Of a DNA stretch of 64,000 nucleotides, positions 49,069 to 61,536 are shown piece after piece (the first letter of the stretch is position 1; every line of letters begins with the position of its first letter). Under the pieces are notes generated by a model, which saw only the letters and a program-made list of their open reading frames with translations, was not told the DNA's origin and ran no database searches. The stretch is from Microstegium vimineum (lineage: Eukaryota > Streptophyta > Magnoliopsida > Poales > Poaceae): positions 52,477,882-52,541,881 of the forward strand of contig CM039124.1 in assembly GCA_022036555.1 (NCBI GenBank), in the 5' to 3' direction. The position numbers and the translations under genes are program-made.

Positions 49069-50067
49069 GAATAGAGTGAGTAAAACATGCATATTGTACC
49101 ACACAAATCTTCTTTAAAAAAAGCAAACCGATGAGAAGCTCCTCACGTTGAAACTTACAACGCTAAGGTAAGGCGCATGGTAATGTTTCTTTTTAATTTA
49201 TATAGAGTTATAGTTTTGTTCAATATGTGCTTTAATTAATCAAATGCATTGTTTTCCCTAACATGATGCAATTTCGTGCAATTAAAGAGTGTGAAAGAGT
49301 TGTAGTTGTAGTAGATCGATGGTAGCCGCTGGCCTTTTCTTCACGTTGAGAAAGAGGAACGACCGCCTTCACGGTCGGGGCGGCCCTTCACGGTCGATGA
49401 GGAGGAACCACGACGGTTGCCTTCCGTCACTTCAACGTCAATAGATATCGAATTTTAGGATAGACATAAGATATGCATAGACATTATATAAACTCTCGGA
49501 ACATTGGTTCCCGAGGGGTAGGAGTCATCCTCTTATAAGCGCGACGTGACGAGGGCTCACAACCTCATACGTTAGGGTGCCCCTGATTACGGCACGTACG
49601 GGGAATTCACGTACCCCTTGACTTGACTACAGGGCGGTTAGGGCGTTGGCCCATACAGCCCATGGGGCTGAGATTATTTATTCCAACGGTAGTATGCTAT
49701 AGAATAGAAGGAGCATGGGTGATGTGGAGGCTGCTACAGTAGTCAGACATGAATAAAGGCAATGCTAACGAAGGAACGTGCAGAGGTAATTACCTAATTC
49801 GCCTGGCGAATCATCATCATAGATCGACGTTCCCCACACATTAAAGCGATTGATTGAAGCCTCGTGGTGCTAATCTTAATACGATTCAGTAATGTTTTGA
49901 GCTGGAAAGCTCTCGGCAAAGCACTTTCTAGCCTACTACCTGCTTGAACGTGTGGCGCCCGGTAGACTCGCTGTTCCAGTCAAGTCCACGACGACGCTCT
50001 TGTTTTCAGACAGTGCACCTCTAGTCCAGTCCTCAGGAGTTGGGAGGAATTTGTTGGCCAGCGCGCG
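49069..50067. other. Intergenic upstream of the lectin receptor kinase
   Basis: No gene is recognised. A short cluster of CACGGTCG motifs lies near 49365-49400. The promoter of the lectin kinase should lie in the last few hundred bases, but I cannot point to a TATA box confidently. Confidence 0.4.
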
Positions 50068-52437
50068 ATGGCTGGCATCTCGACGATCACGTCGGCATCC
50101 ACTTCCACTTGCACCTGCGTCGGCCTCATCTTCTTCTTCGTCTCCTCCTCCGTGCTCGTCGCAGCTCCCGTCGCCGCCTTGTCCTTCAACTACGACAGCT
50201 TCAGCCCAGACGACCTCAAGGAGGGTGGAAGGCGACGCCTACATCAGCAGCGGGTCGATCGAGGTGACGGCGAACAGGCTGTCCGGCATCGGCCACAGCA
50301 AGGGCCGCGCGTCGTACAACGCCCGGCCGATGCGCCTGTGGGACAAGGACACCGGCGAGGTGGCGAGCTTCACGACGCGCTTCGCCTTCGTCATCGACCC
50401 GCCGGGGGAGCACGGCATCGACAACAAGGGCACCGGCATGGCCTTCTTCCTCGCCGCCGCCTACCCGTCGAGCTTGCCGTCGGACTCCTACGCCTACAAC
50501 ATCGGGCTGACCAACCAGAGCGCCGACGCCGTGGCCGCCGGCGACGCCCGGTTCGTGGCGGTGGAGTTCGACACCTTCAACGACACCGTCGCGCACGACC
50601 CCAACGACACCTACGACCACGTCGGCATCGACGTCAACTCCATCAGGTCGGTGGCCACCCAGACCCTGCCGAGCTTCACTCTCACCGGGAACATGTCCGC
50701 CGAGATCACGTACCACAACCTGTCCGGCGTCCTGGAAATGACGCTGTGGCTGGGCGATGGAAGGGACACGCACACGCCGTCGTACAACCTCAGCCACAAG
50801 GTTGACCTCAAGAGCGCGTTGCCGGAGGACGTCTCTGTTGGCTTCTCTGCCTCGACGTCCACATCCATCGAGCTGCACCAGCTGCATTCTTGGTACTTCA
50901 GCTCGTCCTTGGAACCCAAGGCCACACCAATACTACTAGCTCCTCCGCCAGCGCAGCAGCGGCCGCCGCCACCACCACCACCACCCATGGATGTGTCAGG
51001 TTCTGGACGTGCTGGAGTAATAGCAGGATCCAGCGTCGGCGCTGCACTGCTGCTTGTGCTTCTCGTTGCTTTGGCGGCTCTACTCCAACTCCAACGGCGA
51101 CGTCGGAGGAAGCAGGCACAAGAGTTGGAGTTCGAGGACATATTGGGTGGCTCGGATGGTGACGACGAGCCGATCATGGAGATTGAGTTGGGGACGACGG
51201 GGCCGAGGAGCTTCCCGTACCACGAGCTCGTTGCTGCGACCAAGGGTTTCGCGCCGGAGGAGAAGCTCGGGCAAGGTGGCTTCGGCTCCGTGTACCGAGG
51301 ACACCTGGGTGATCAGAACGCTGCCGTGGCCATCAAGAGATTCGCCAAAGGATCCTCCACGCAGGGGAGGAAGGAGTACAAATCGGAGATCAAGGTGATA
51401 AGCAGGCTCCGCCACCGGAACCTCGTGCAGCTCGTCGGCTGGTGCCATGGCCGCGACGAGCTGCTGCTCGTCTACGAGCTGGTGCCCAACCGCAGCCTCG
51501 ACGTCCATCTACACGGCAACGGCACCTTCTTGACATGGCCGATGAGGTTATTAATTAATTAATTATCCTTCCGATAACCCAATCAATCCTGTTTTATAGT
51601 ACATGAATGATGAATGGAATGGTGAATGTTCACGTTATTACGTTGGCAACAATAATTAACAGGATCAAGATTGTTCTTGGGCTTGGCTCCGCGCTGCTCT
51701 ACCTCCACGAGGAGTGGGAGCAGTGCGTGGTGCACCGCGACGTGAAGCCCAGCAACGTGATGCTGGACGAGTCCTTCAACGCCAAGCTGGGCGACTTCGG
51801 GCTCGCCAGGTTCATCGACCACGCCGTCGGGATGCAGACGATGACGGCCGTCTCGGGCACGCCAGGCTACGTCGACCCCGAGTGCTTCATCACCGGCGCC
51901 GCCAGCGCCGAGTCGGACGTCTTCAGCTTCGGCGTCGTCGTGCTGGAGGTCTCCTGCGGGAGGAGGCCGATGAGCCTGCTGGAGCTGGTGGACGGCCAGA
52001 AGAACGCCGTCTTCCGGCTCGTCGAGTGGGTGTGGGACCTGTACGGCAGAGGAGCCGCTCTGTCGGCGGCCGACGAGCGGCTGAGAGGAGAGTACGACGC
52101 GGCGGAGGTGGAGCGCGTCGTGGCCGTCGGGCTCTGGTGCGCGCACCCTGACCCACGCGCACGCCCGTCCATCAGAGTAGCCATGGCCGCTCTCCAGTCC
52201 AATCACGGCCCCGTGCCGGCGCTGCCTGCCAAGATGCCCGTGGCGACATACGCGGTGCCACTTGCGTCGCCGGAGGGCGGGGGGGCCTTCTCGTACAACG
52301 CATCCTCCTCAGGGATGACGTCTTCCAGTTTAACTCAGTCGTCGTCAACGACGGTGACCTCCCAGACATCCTGCTCCTCCGACACGCCCGCTGCAACCGG
52401 TTTCAAGGACTCGTCATCACTGCTCAAACATCAGTGA
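50068..52437 (+). pseudogene. L-type lectin receptor kinase with a frameshift
   Basis: Legume-lectin receptor kinase, family role in extracellular sensing and immunity at the plasma membrane. Exon 1 runs to 51546, intron 51547-51662 (116 bp), exon 2 to the stop at 52437. ATG 50068 opens a signal peptide and the first lectin strand (ALSFNYDSFSPDDLK). After this the frame must move by one base within the purine run 50217-50225 to continue with VEGDAYISSGSIEV and the rest of the lectin domain (AVEFDTFND, GFSAST). Downstream are a proline-rich linker (about 50943-50985), a transmembrane helix (about 51007-51093), a glycine loop GQGGFGSVYRG, HRDVKPSN at 51733 and DFG near 51790; kinase residues are intact. 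Corrected length would be about 750 aa. The downstream frame has no suitable ATG of its own. Either a fresh null allele or a sequencing error. Confidence 0.85.
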
Positions 52438-52723
52438 GGGCACCCGCCCCAACAGTACAAGTCAACCACTATTTTTAAGTCAACCTCTGCAAAAATACTA
52501 TCTCTTAGCAATAAGTCATAGTGCAAATGATACACTCACATTATCAAGAGCTAGTTTTTCTCTCTCATCTATTAAAGTATGATGAAAAGAATACTTATAG
52601 CTAGCTTATGAGCTAGCCATCAAGGGTGCCTTGAGAAGCTCAGTGTGCACAACCTACCGACCATACAGACTCTACGCGTGCGTGATTTGAGCATTAGGGC
52701 CCGCAAGTCGGCAAATAAATAAA

Positions 52724-54035
52724 GGGAAATTTTGCTACAGGACACCGCAAAAATACATAATAAGCTAGCACACACCGCAACAACGAGAATTTGCCCAATA
52801 CCATTATAAATTTATAGTTGTTTGCCGTAACACATCGCGCCTATTATTTTATTCATTTCTCAAGTTTTAAGAGAGAGAAGGTGGGAGAAATGACTTCTTT
52901 GCCCTTGTCTTCAACCTTTGGTTATTCACTAAATTTTGATGTAACACACCACCGTGCAAAAGATTTGGCTAGTATTTTTTTGAAATATATAGATATTCAT
53001 AGGGGTTATTGAGATGACTTGATAGACTCAATAAACATTGAAATACATAGAAAGAGAAGGGGGGGGGGCTTTATGCAAATGGACTATCTTCCTCGGAACA
53101 TGAAAGCAGTTTTTTGGTGTGTGCATGCTAGGCAAGCACTATTTTCACCGTCCATCAACGCATCGAGATATGTGTTATTCCAAATCAGTAGTATAAAATA
53201 ATTTGAAGAGTGTAACACGGATTTCAAAGCCTATAGCACGAATCTCAAAGCATAACTAGACGGTGCATATAGCACACGCTCAACATCTACATGCTGCATT
53301 GAGTTTTTTGTTGGAACATACATCCATGGCTGTCCTCACCCACGCTGCTGCAGTGGCTAGCCGCGCCCCCCACCACGCCGCCCTAGGTGGCCATCGCCCC
53401 TAGCCGCACTGCCCAAGGAGGCCACACCACCCACAACCGCGACGTCTTGGGTGGCTGCGACACCCCCAATCCCTTCCTCTCTGCTCGCCATGGCCCATCG
53501 ACCATAGGCTGAGCACTGTCGCCCTAGCTCCTTCCTCGCCTTTGCGTCGTGCCTTGTATGGTCAAGCTGAACGGACCACCTCCTTCCTCGGCATGTGCCT
53601 CCTCAGCTTGTGCAGTGTGTTTGTCGTCCCTTTTCGGACCGAGACGACCGCTGAAACGCCGCCACTGTTGGGCCGCTTGACTCCACGCCACCAACCCTTG
53701 TGGTCTCGTCTCCTCCAGCCACACTAGGGCATGCCGCAAGCACAAGGGGGCACACCCGATGATGGGATTCTCCACCTCAACTCGTCGTCAGCCCTAGCAT
53801 GGCCTCCCGTGGCTGATGGCAAAACTAAATGAACACCCAGCCAAAGGTTGAAGACGAAGGCAAAGAAGTCATTTTCCCCACCTCCTCTCCCTTAAAACCT
53901 CAGAAATAAAAAAAATAGACGCGGTGTGTTATGACAAACAACCTTAAATTTGTAATCGTACTAGGCAAATCCTCACCGTTGCCGTGTGTGTCAACCAATT
54001 ACGCAATTTTGCGGTGTCCTATAGCAAAAATTTCC
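52724..54035. mobile_element. Mutator-like element with ~200-bp inverted ends and GC-rich core
   Basis: The left end (GGGAAATTTTGCTACAGGAC, 52724) is mirrored at the right end (GTCCTATAGCAAAAATTTCC, ending 54035). The similarity persists for about 200-230 bp through ACACCGC, ATAACACA, GAAATGACTTCTTTGCC and TCTTCAACCTTTGG. Flanks ATAAATAAA (52715-52723) and ATAAGTGAA (54036-54044) agree at 7 of 9 positions, a plausible aged 9-bp duplication. The core (53290-53800) is GC-rich and Pro/Ala/Arg-biased, unlike the AT-rich arms, and could be captured gene sequence (Pack-MULE type). No transposase is present. Starts about 290 bp after the lectin kinase stop. Confidence 0.75.
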
Positions 54036-54506
54036 ATAAGTGAAATAGCGTGTACAAACAAATAAAATAGTGTGTATGTCCATGCGAAAGCACGTTTGCT
54101 CTCCCGACTCCATGCGAAAGCACGTTTGCACTTGAAGATGATCAAGTTGGGAGATATTGAAGGTTTCATTTCAAAAAATAATAAAAGAATTATGCTTTTT
54201 AGTAGAACATAAGGGCAATTTGTTGCTTGAATACTATTTGTTTTAGCATTAAGATTTGGTATGTTCTTATGGCCTGTTTAGGACTGCTTTGCAAACTCTG
54301 CTCAACAAACTCCACTATGGAGCAGCTCCTAAAAAAACTGGAGTTTGTGGAGTACCTCTTTAGGTGCTCTCACAACTCCACTTTTTTTTCTGGAGCTGTG
54401 TGCGTAGAGTTGAAACTGTTTGGCTAAAAAACATGGAGTAGAGCTGAAAAACGTGGAGCAGAGCAGTCCCAAACATGTCCTTTAGAATCGTATAAGAATC
54501 ACATAT

Positions 54507-55255
54507 TGTTGGAATTTATATGGGCTTGGCCCAATAACAAATTTAAAAATTCCTAATAAATATCAAAGGCCCATGCATGAAAGCAAGAGGGGATGTGAGA
54601 ACTATTTAGTACCACCTTGCTTGTGGAAGTGGAGGTATTGGTTGGACCGGACTATATAACTAGACTATCCGTCACGCCAATAAATCATAAAATTAAGAGC
54701 TAGAGTTTCTACCTCTTCTCGCTGTTGCGCGACCATAGCTACTCCAGTCCGATCGTCGGCGTGCACTGGCGAGCAGGTCTCCGGAACTCTCGTCTTCGTG
54801 ATCCTATAGCGGGAGAAGGCGAATAAGGTTTTTGGGAAGCGCTCTTAGCGCGACTGCTCCCAATCTTCACGACGGGTCGTCTTCCGTCCAAGTCAGGCGG
54901 TGCTACGTCCCGACGTATTCGTCGTCAGCTGAACCGAAGTCTACCGTCGCCGTTGATCGACATCGACATCATCTTTAACAACCTGAACGTTGCTCCATCG
55001 ACACCTGCATCTTCGCCATCTTCACCGCAATCTACTACTTCTACAACTAGTAGGTATAAACCTCGTGATCTAATCTTATCGTTCATATTGTCCAATCTAT
55101 CTAGTATACAAGCCATGTTTATGCTAGTTAACTTGAACATGCTATGTGATATGTGGTTTAATCATGTTAGTATGCAGTACATGCTTATTCTAGTTCTTCA
55201 ATCTATCATGATTTATATTTTGGTATTAATCTAAAAATTATCATATATTTCAACA
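54507..55255 (+). repeat. 5' LTR of the copia element
   Basis: 749 bp from TGTTGG to CAACA. It has an ACTATATAAC box near 54650 and lacks an 8-bp and a 9-bp segment that the 3' LTR has. The identical minus-strand open frame found in both LTRs (54925-55140) is a by-product. Confidence 0.95.
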
Positions 55256-55291
55256 ATCCAAAAACCTTATTGTAGATTTCCAGAATTATCT

Positions 55292-58200
55292 ATGGCTAGT
55301 TTTGTTGACGCGTTGAAGCCAGAAAAGTTTAATGGTGCAAACTTTAAGAGGTGGTCCGTCAGGGTCACAGATTGACTTACTGTCATGAAAGTTTTCTGGG
55401 TCAAAGATGGCTTGCCCGAGGGTAATATCTCTGATGAAGATCAGAGAAAATACCAGGAAGCTAATAAGATCTTTATGGGAGCTGTGCGTATTGTGGTGTC
55501 GGATCATATCTATGATGCCCTCATACACTATGAAGATGCACAGTCTCTGTGGAACTATCTGAACTCCACCTATGGAGCTTCGGATGTAGGCAAAGAGCTA
55601 TATCTCATAGAGAGCTTCCATGACTATAAGATGGTTGGAAACAAATCTATAGTCGAGCAAGCTCATGAGGTGTAGCGCATGGCAAAGGAACTTGAGCTTC
55701 TTAAGTGTGTTATACCCGATGAATTTGTGGCTGGTTGCATTATTGCAAAGTTGCCTTCTTCATGGAGGAACTTCGCCACAAGTCTTAAACACAAGAGACA
55801 GAAAATATCAGTTGAAAACCTGATAGCATCTCTTGATGTTGAAGAGAAGGCTCGGGCTAAAGATACCACTGAGAAAGGGAACGAGGATATAGCTACTGCC
55901 CACTTTGTCCAGAGAAACCATGGCAAGAACAAAGTAAAGGTTAAGCTTTTCAATGCCAAATTAACTACTCCCTTCAAGAAGAAGAAGAAAGACAAAGCTG
56001 TGATGCCTTGCTTCACCTGTGGAGAGCTTGGTCATTTTGCTAAAGACTGTCTGGAACGAGCGGACCGAAAAGAGAAAAAGAAGGTCAACCTCGTGACTAC
56101 TAGCAAAACTGATGACGGGTATGGTAATTTCCCTACTGTACTATCAATTTTTCAATCACCAAGTTGGTGGGTTGATACAGGTGCTAATATTCACGTGTGT
56201 GCTGATATCTCTTTGTTTTCTTCTTACCAGGGGCTCCAAGGTTCCTCCGTCCTAATGGGGAATGGGTCACATGCTTCTGTTCGTGGTGTTGGCACGGTAG
56301 ATCTGAAGTTTACTTCGGGGAAGATCGTGCAATTGAAGAACGTGCAACATGTCCCTACTATTCGCAAGAACCTTGTTAGCGTATCCATTCTTTTGAGAGA
56401 TGAGATTAATGTAGTATTAGAGTCCAATAAAGTAGTTATGTCCAAGCATGAGCAATTTATTGGTAAAGGCTATAAATGTGGAGGCTTGTTCCGCTTATCA
56501 TTGGCAGATTTTAGTAATAAGTCAGTTAATCATATTTGTGGCACCATTAATGATAATTCAAGTGTTTGACATTCTCGTTTATGTCATGTGAATTTTGGCT
56601 TGATGTCGCATTTATCTAGCTTGAGTTTAATTCCAGATTTCACTATTGCCAAAGGTTGTAAGTGCCATAGTTGTGTGCAATCAAAGCAACCTCGAAAGCC
56701 TCATAAGGCAGCGGAGGAGAGAAACTTGGCGCCTCTTGAACTCATACATTCTGATCTTTGCGAGATGAATGGTGTGTTGACAAAATGTGGAAAGAAATAT
56801 TTCATGACTTTAATTGATGATGCAACTAGATTTTGCTATGTTTACTTGCTAAAAACTAAAGATGAATCACTAGACTACTTTAAAATCTATAAGGTTGAAG
56901 TTGAAAATCAGTTAGAGAGAAAGATTAAACATCTAAGGTCTGATCGTGGTGGTGAATATTTTTCTATACTATTTGATGAGTTCTGTGTGGAACATGACAT
57001 TATTCATGAGAGGACATCTCCCTATTCACCCGAATCAAACGGGATTGCCGAGAGGAAAAACCGCACGTTGACTGACTTGGTGAACGCCATGTTAGACACT
57101 GCTGGACTATTTAAGGCATGGTGAGGGGAAGCTTTATTGACTGCGAGTCATGTCCTGAATAGAATTCCAAACAAAAATAAAGAAACAACTCCATATGAGA
57201 TATGGGTTGGTAGGAAACCATCACTTTCATACTTGCGCACGTGGGGATGTTTGGCGAAAGTCAATGTTCCAATTTCTAAGAAGCGTAAGCTTAGGCCGAA
57301 GACTGTGGACTGTGTCTTTCTAGGATATGCTCACCATAGCATTGCTTATAGATTTTTAGTAGTAAAATCTGAAGTTCTTGATATGCATGTAGATACAATC
57401 TTTGAATCTCATGATGTTGTATTTTTTAAGAATATATTTCCTATGAAATATATGCATAGCAATGCTAAATTTTCTACTGAATTAGCCCATGTTTTTACTA
57501 TACCTATCGAGCATCCTGTTGAGTCTTTTGAACAACCACTTGAAGAATTCTTAGAGGAGGATGACAATGATGTTCCTGTGAGGAACAAGAGACAAAGGAT
57601 TGCAAAATCTTTTGGTGATGATTTCATTGTGTACCTTGTGGATGATACTCCCACTTCTATCACATAGGCATATGCATCACCAGATGCAGATGATTGGAAA
57701 GAAGTTGTTTGTAGCGAGATAGACTCAATTCTTTCTAATGGAACTTAGGAGTTATCTGAATTGCCATTTGGTTCTAAACCCATTGGTTGTAAGTGGGTGT
57801 TCAAGAAGAAGCTGAGACCTGATGGTACTATTGATAAGTACAAGGCCCGACTTGTGGCTAAGGGTTATACTCAAAAGGAAGGCGAGGATTTCTTTGATAC
57901 TTATTCACCTGTTGCTAGAATGACCACTATTCGAGTTCTACTTTCCCTGGCTACCTCATATGGTCTTCTCGTTCATCAAATGGATGTGAAGACAACTTTT
58001 TTTAATAGAGAGTTGGATGAGGAGATTTATATGGATCAGCCTGATGGGTTTGTAGTAAAAGGTGAAGAGCAAAAGGTGTGTAAGTTATTGAAATCGTTGT
58101 ATAGCTTGAAACAAGCACCTAAACAATGGCATGAGAAGTTTGACACTACTTTAACTAGTGCGGGCTTTGCTGTTAATGAGGCTGATAGGTGTGTGTACTA

Positions 58201-59188
58201 TCGACATGGTTAGGGCCAATCTGTTATTCTATGCTTATATGTTGATGATATTTTAATCTTTGAAACAAATATTGATGTCATAAATAAAGTCAAGTCTTTT
58301 CTGTCAAAGAGTTTTGACATGAAAGATCTAGGAGAAGCTGATGTAATTCTAAACATCAAGCTGATTAAGGAAGAGAGTTGTATTACTTTGTCGCAATCAC
58401 ACTATGTTGAGAAGCTTTTAAGCCGATTTGGCTTTATGGATAGCAAGCCTTCTCCAACACCTTATGATCCTAGTGTGACACTAAGAAAGAACAAAAAGAG
58501 TGCTAAAGATCAGTTGAGATATTCTCAAATTGTCGGTTCACTCATGTACCTAGCTAGCGCAACCAGACCAGATATCTCTTTTGTTGTGTGCAAATTGAGT
58601 AGGTACATGTCCAACCCGGGTGATAATCATTGGAATGCACTTGAAAAGGTCTTGCGCTATCTTAAAGGTACAATGAGTTTTGGGATTCACTATTCTAGGC
58701 ACCCAGCTGTGCTGGAGGGATATAGTGATGCGAACTGGATTTTTGATATTGATCAAATCTATGCCACTAGTGGGTATGTTTTTACTCTTGGAGGTGGCAC
58801 CGTGTCATGGAGGTCTTGTAAACAGACTATTTTGACTAAGTCAACCATGGAAGCAAAACTTACTGCTTTAGATACAACATCTGCAGAGGCAGAGTGGCTG
58901 CGTGAGCTCTTGTGTGACCTGCCGGTAGTTGAAAAAACAATATCGGCTATCCTTATGAACTGTGATAATCAAACAGTGATCATTAAAGTGAATAGTGCAA
59001 AGGATAATGCGAAGTCAACAAGACACGTTAAAAGACGTTTGAAGTATGTCAGGAAGCTGAGAAATTCCGGAATAATAACTGTGGCTTATGTCCAAACCGA
59101 CAAAAACCTGGCAGATCCTTTTACTAAAGGGCTATCACGGAATATGATAGAAATTGCATCAAGGGAGATGGGTATGAGACCCATGTAA
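55292..59188 (+). pseudogene. Copia gag-pol polyprotein with seven in-frame stops
   Basis: A single reading frame of about 1299 codons from ATG 55292 to TAA 59186-59188 with no frameshift, but with seven premature stops at 55373, 55673, 56567, 57122, 57665, 57746 and 58211. Gag ends in a CCHC zinc knuckle (CFTCGELGHFAKDC, about 56008-56049). Protease has WWVDTGAN (about 56167). Integrase has the HHCC region, then LIHSD, IDDATRFCYVY, LRSDRGGEY and NGIAERKNRTL. RT has GCKWVFKKK, QMDVKTTF and the catalytic LYVDDILIF; RNase H ends ADPFTKGLS. Every premature stop is TGA or TAG. The element cannot make its proteins and would depend on others to move. Confidence 0.95.
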
Positions 59189-59753
59189 GTTTGCAGTAGT
59201 AGTAACCCAACCTTTTTGATCGGAGATCCCGTGACTAAGGATCTAGGAAGAACAAGCTATTGATAAACTGAGGAGAGTATAACTATAAACCCTCTCTAAG
59301 TGAAGATGCAAATACTCTCAAAAGCAATGAGGCACTGTATGGTAGATTGGATAAATGCCTTAATATGTTCTATTGGCTTTCATTAGCGAAGATGTTGTCC
59401 TACAGAGCGTTCTTGAAAGAACATACCTATATGAGTCCGACTGTTAAAACGTCGCACTCTATGAGACTTGGGTAGTCTCTAGTAAACTCATTAAGAGACC
59501 ACAGAGTACGGCGTATATGCTCAACTCACGGAGTAAGACTATTGGTGGTCAGGTACTAGTTTGGCTTTGGGTAAAGCTCATTCGCACAAAACTTGCAATT
59601 CAAGGCGTAGTCCATTGTTCAAGTTGTGGATGAGTCTAACTTGAGGTTCTAGGCGGAAGTTCAACTTCACAGTCTCTGCCGAAACACTGGTATATCAAAC
59701 AGGAGTGAGAACAGGCAAATGTCTAAATGGGTATTTGAGATCTGGTGGGGGAT

Positions 59754-60519
59754 TGTTAGAATTTATATAGGCTTGGCCCAATAACAAATTCAGAAATTCC
59801 TAATAAATCTCAAAGGCCCATGCATGAAAGCAAGAGGGGATGTGAGATCTATTTAATACCACCTTGCTTGTGGAAGTGGAGGTATTGGTTGGACCGGACT
59901 ATATAACTAGACTATCGGTCACGCCAATAAATCATAAAATTAAGAGTTAGAGTTTCTACCTCTTCTCGCTGTTGCGCCACCATAGCTACTCCAGTCCGAT
60001 CGTCGGCGTGCACCGGCGACTGGGCGAGCAGGTCTCTGGAACTCTCGTCTTCGTGATCCTCCAGCGGGAGAAGACGAATAAGGTTTTTGGGAAGCGCTCT
60101 TCGCGCGACTGCTCCCAATCTTTAGGACGGGTCGTCTTCCGTCCAAGTCAGGCGGTGCTACGCCCCGACGTATTCGTCGTTAGCAGAACCGAAGTCTACC
60201 GCCGCCGCTGATCGACATCGACGACATCGACATCATCTTTAACAACCTGAACGTTGCTCCATCGACACTTGCATCTTCGCCGTCTTCACCGCAATCTACT
60301 ACTTCTACAACTAGTAGGTATAAACCTCGTGATCTAATCTTATCGTTCATATTGTCCAATCTATCTAGTATACAAGCCATGTTTATGCTAGTTAACTTAA
60401 ACATGCTATGTGATATGTGGTTTAATCATGTTAGTATGCAGTACATGCTTATTCTAGTTCTTCAATCTGTCATGATTTATATTTTGATATTAATTTGAAA
60501 ATTGTCATATATTTCAACA
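59754..60519 (+). repeat. 3' LTR of the copia element
   Basis: 766 bp from TGTTAG to CAACA. Compared with the 5' LTR it has an extra GACTGGGC-type segment near 60020 and an extra ACGACATCG-type segment near 60225, plus scattered substitutions. Confidence 0.95.
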
Positions 60520-61529
60520 CATATATTTGGAATATTCAAAATCAAGTGAAATTATGCTTTGGCTTTGTTGTTTTCTTGGATTTTAGGGTTCCATCACGCA
60601 TATCTTCTAGGAGCCAACATATCATAGCTACAACACTAATCAGCAACATTACCTTCATCCTTTATCGCGTGGTATCTGAGTTAGACCCATTGATGTTGGA
60701 GTGTCAATTCTCAAATAGCAAGAAGGACCGACACACGACTCTCTAGCGTCACTCTCTCAATGTTTAATCAATGGGAAAATAGGATAAAGAGCAAAGTGGT
60801 TGCGAAGGCATTTGATTTCTCACTGTCTATATATAGCGGATACAACCATCTAATGACTTTCCTAAAAAAAAACAACCATCTAGTGATGCCTTCGCATTGT
60901 AGTATTTGAAGCGAGATTCATTATTTTAACAAGACCTGATTTTCTTTTGGCTTAACTCCCACGCTCTATACGGCCTTTGATCCACTATACTGGCCCATTA
61001 CAGTTGCAACTGGGCGGCCAGCAGGATCAAGCGCCAAAGGGTATCCCTGTATTTTCCCGTGACGGTGCGATGTTTCAAATTTCAAAATTCGAAACGGCCG
61101 GCCAACAGAACCCGCCGCTCCCCTGACGTCCACCCATACGGCTCCCCAGTGTCACACACACAAAAGTCACCCGCATCAATGCTTCATGGGGCCAGATATT
61201 TCTGTCCATCCAATGGTCCCACGTGTCCGTGTCACAACATCCACGACCGCCGGTAAATTTCGCCGAGCCCGAGCGCGCCGGCTCCGCGGGACCCACTCAC
61301 CACCAGCTCATTCCCATTTCCCACCGTTGCCGGCCGCTGATAACGCAAGCCTCAGAGCCGTTCGAAGCCAAACGGTCGTTAACCCCTCGTTGCCTCCGCC
61401 CCGTCCACCACGCAGGCTGTTCCGTGGGCCACACCATCACGCCGTCAGCCCCGAACCAGACGGCGGCTAGGTCTAGCTCGCCGCGCCACACCGTCACGGG
61501 CCGGCCGCGGCCGCCTCTCCCACGCTGCT
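60520..61529. other. Intergenic, includes the alpha-tubulin upstream region
   Basis: No gene is recognised. One tail-only insertion lies at 60842-60886. From about 61040 the sequence becomes GC-rich and probably contains the promoter of the tubulin gene. Overlapping open frames on both strands at 61186-61534 are GC-driven. Confidence 0.5.
60842..60886 (+). mobile_element. Tail-only retroposed micro-insertion 7
   Basis: A 15-bp direct repeat ACAACCATCTARTGA (60842-60856 and 60872-60886, one A/G difference) flanks 15 bp, CTTTCCT plus A8. The A tract abuts the right copy, as expected for a plus-strand insertion. The single difference suggests that it is not brand new. Confidence 0.6.
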
Positions 61530-61536
61530 TATAAAA
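61530..61536 (+). promoter_or_regulatory. TATA box of the alpha-tubulin gene
   Basis: TATAAAA lies 196 bp before the start codon, in a GC-rich setting; the leader that follows is pyrimidine-rich and contains no ATG. Confidence 0.65.

Larger units (their letters stand above)
54507..60519 (+). mobile_element. Complete but inactive Ty1-copia retrotransposon
   Basis: A 6.0-kb element with two LTRs (54507-55255 and 59754-60519) and an exact 5-bp duplication CATAT (54502-54506, 60520-60524). A polypurine tract (about 59743-59753) precedes the 3' LTR. Domain order is gag, protease, integrase, reverse transcriptase, RNase H, which is diagnostic of Ty1-copia. By hand count the LTRs differ by roughly 30 substitutions plus two small indels (about 4%), suggesting insertion on the order of one to two million years ago under usual grass rates. 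The primer-binding site next to the 5' LTR is not the usual initiator-Met type. Confidence 0.97.

Noticed and set aside
50068..50805. Treating the 245-aa frame from ATG 50068 as the real protein
   Set aside because: Only its first ~50 residues are protein-like (signal peptide and first lectin strand). The remainder is a shadow of the lectin domain in the neighbouring frame.
54925..55140. Minus-strand 71-aa frame repeated in both copia LTRs (also 60180-60404)
   Set aside because: Conserved only because the LTRs are duplicates; no motif and no evidence of expression.
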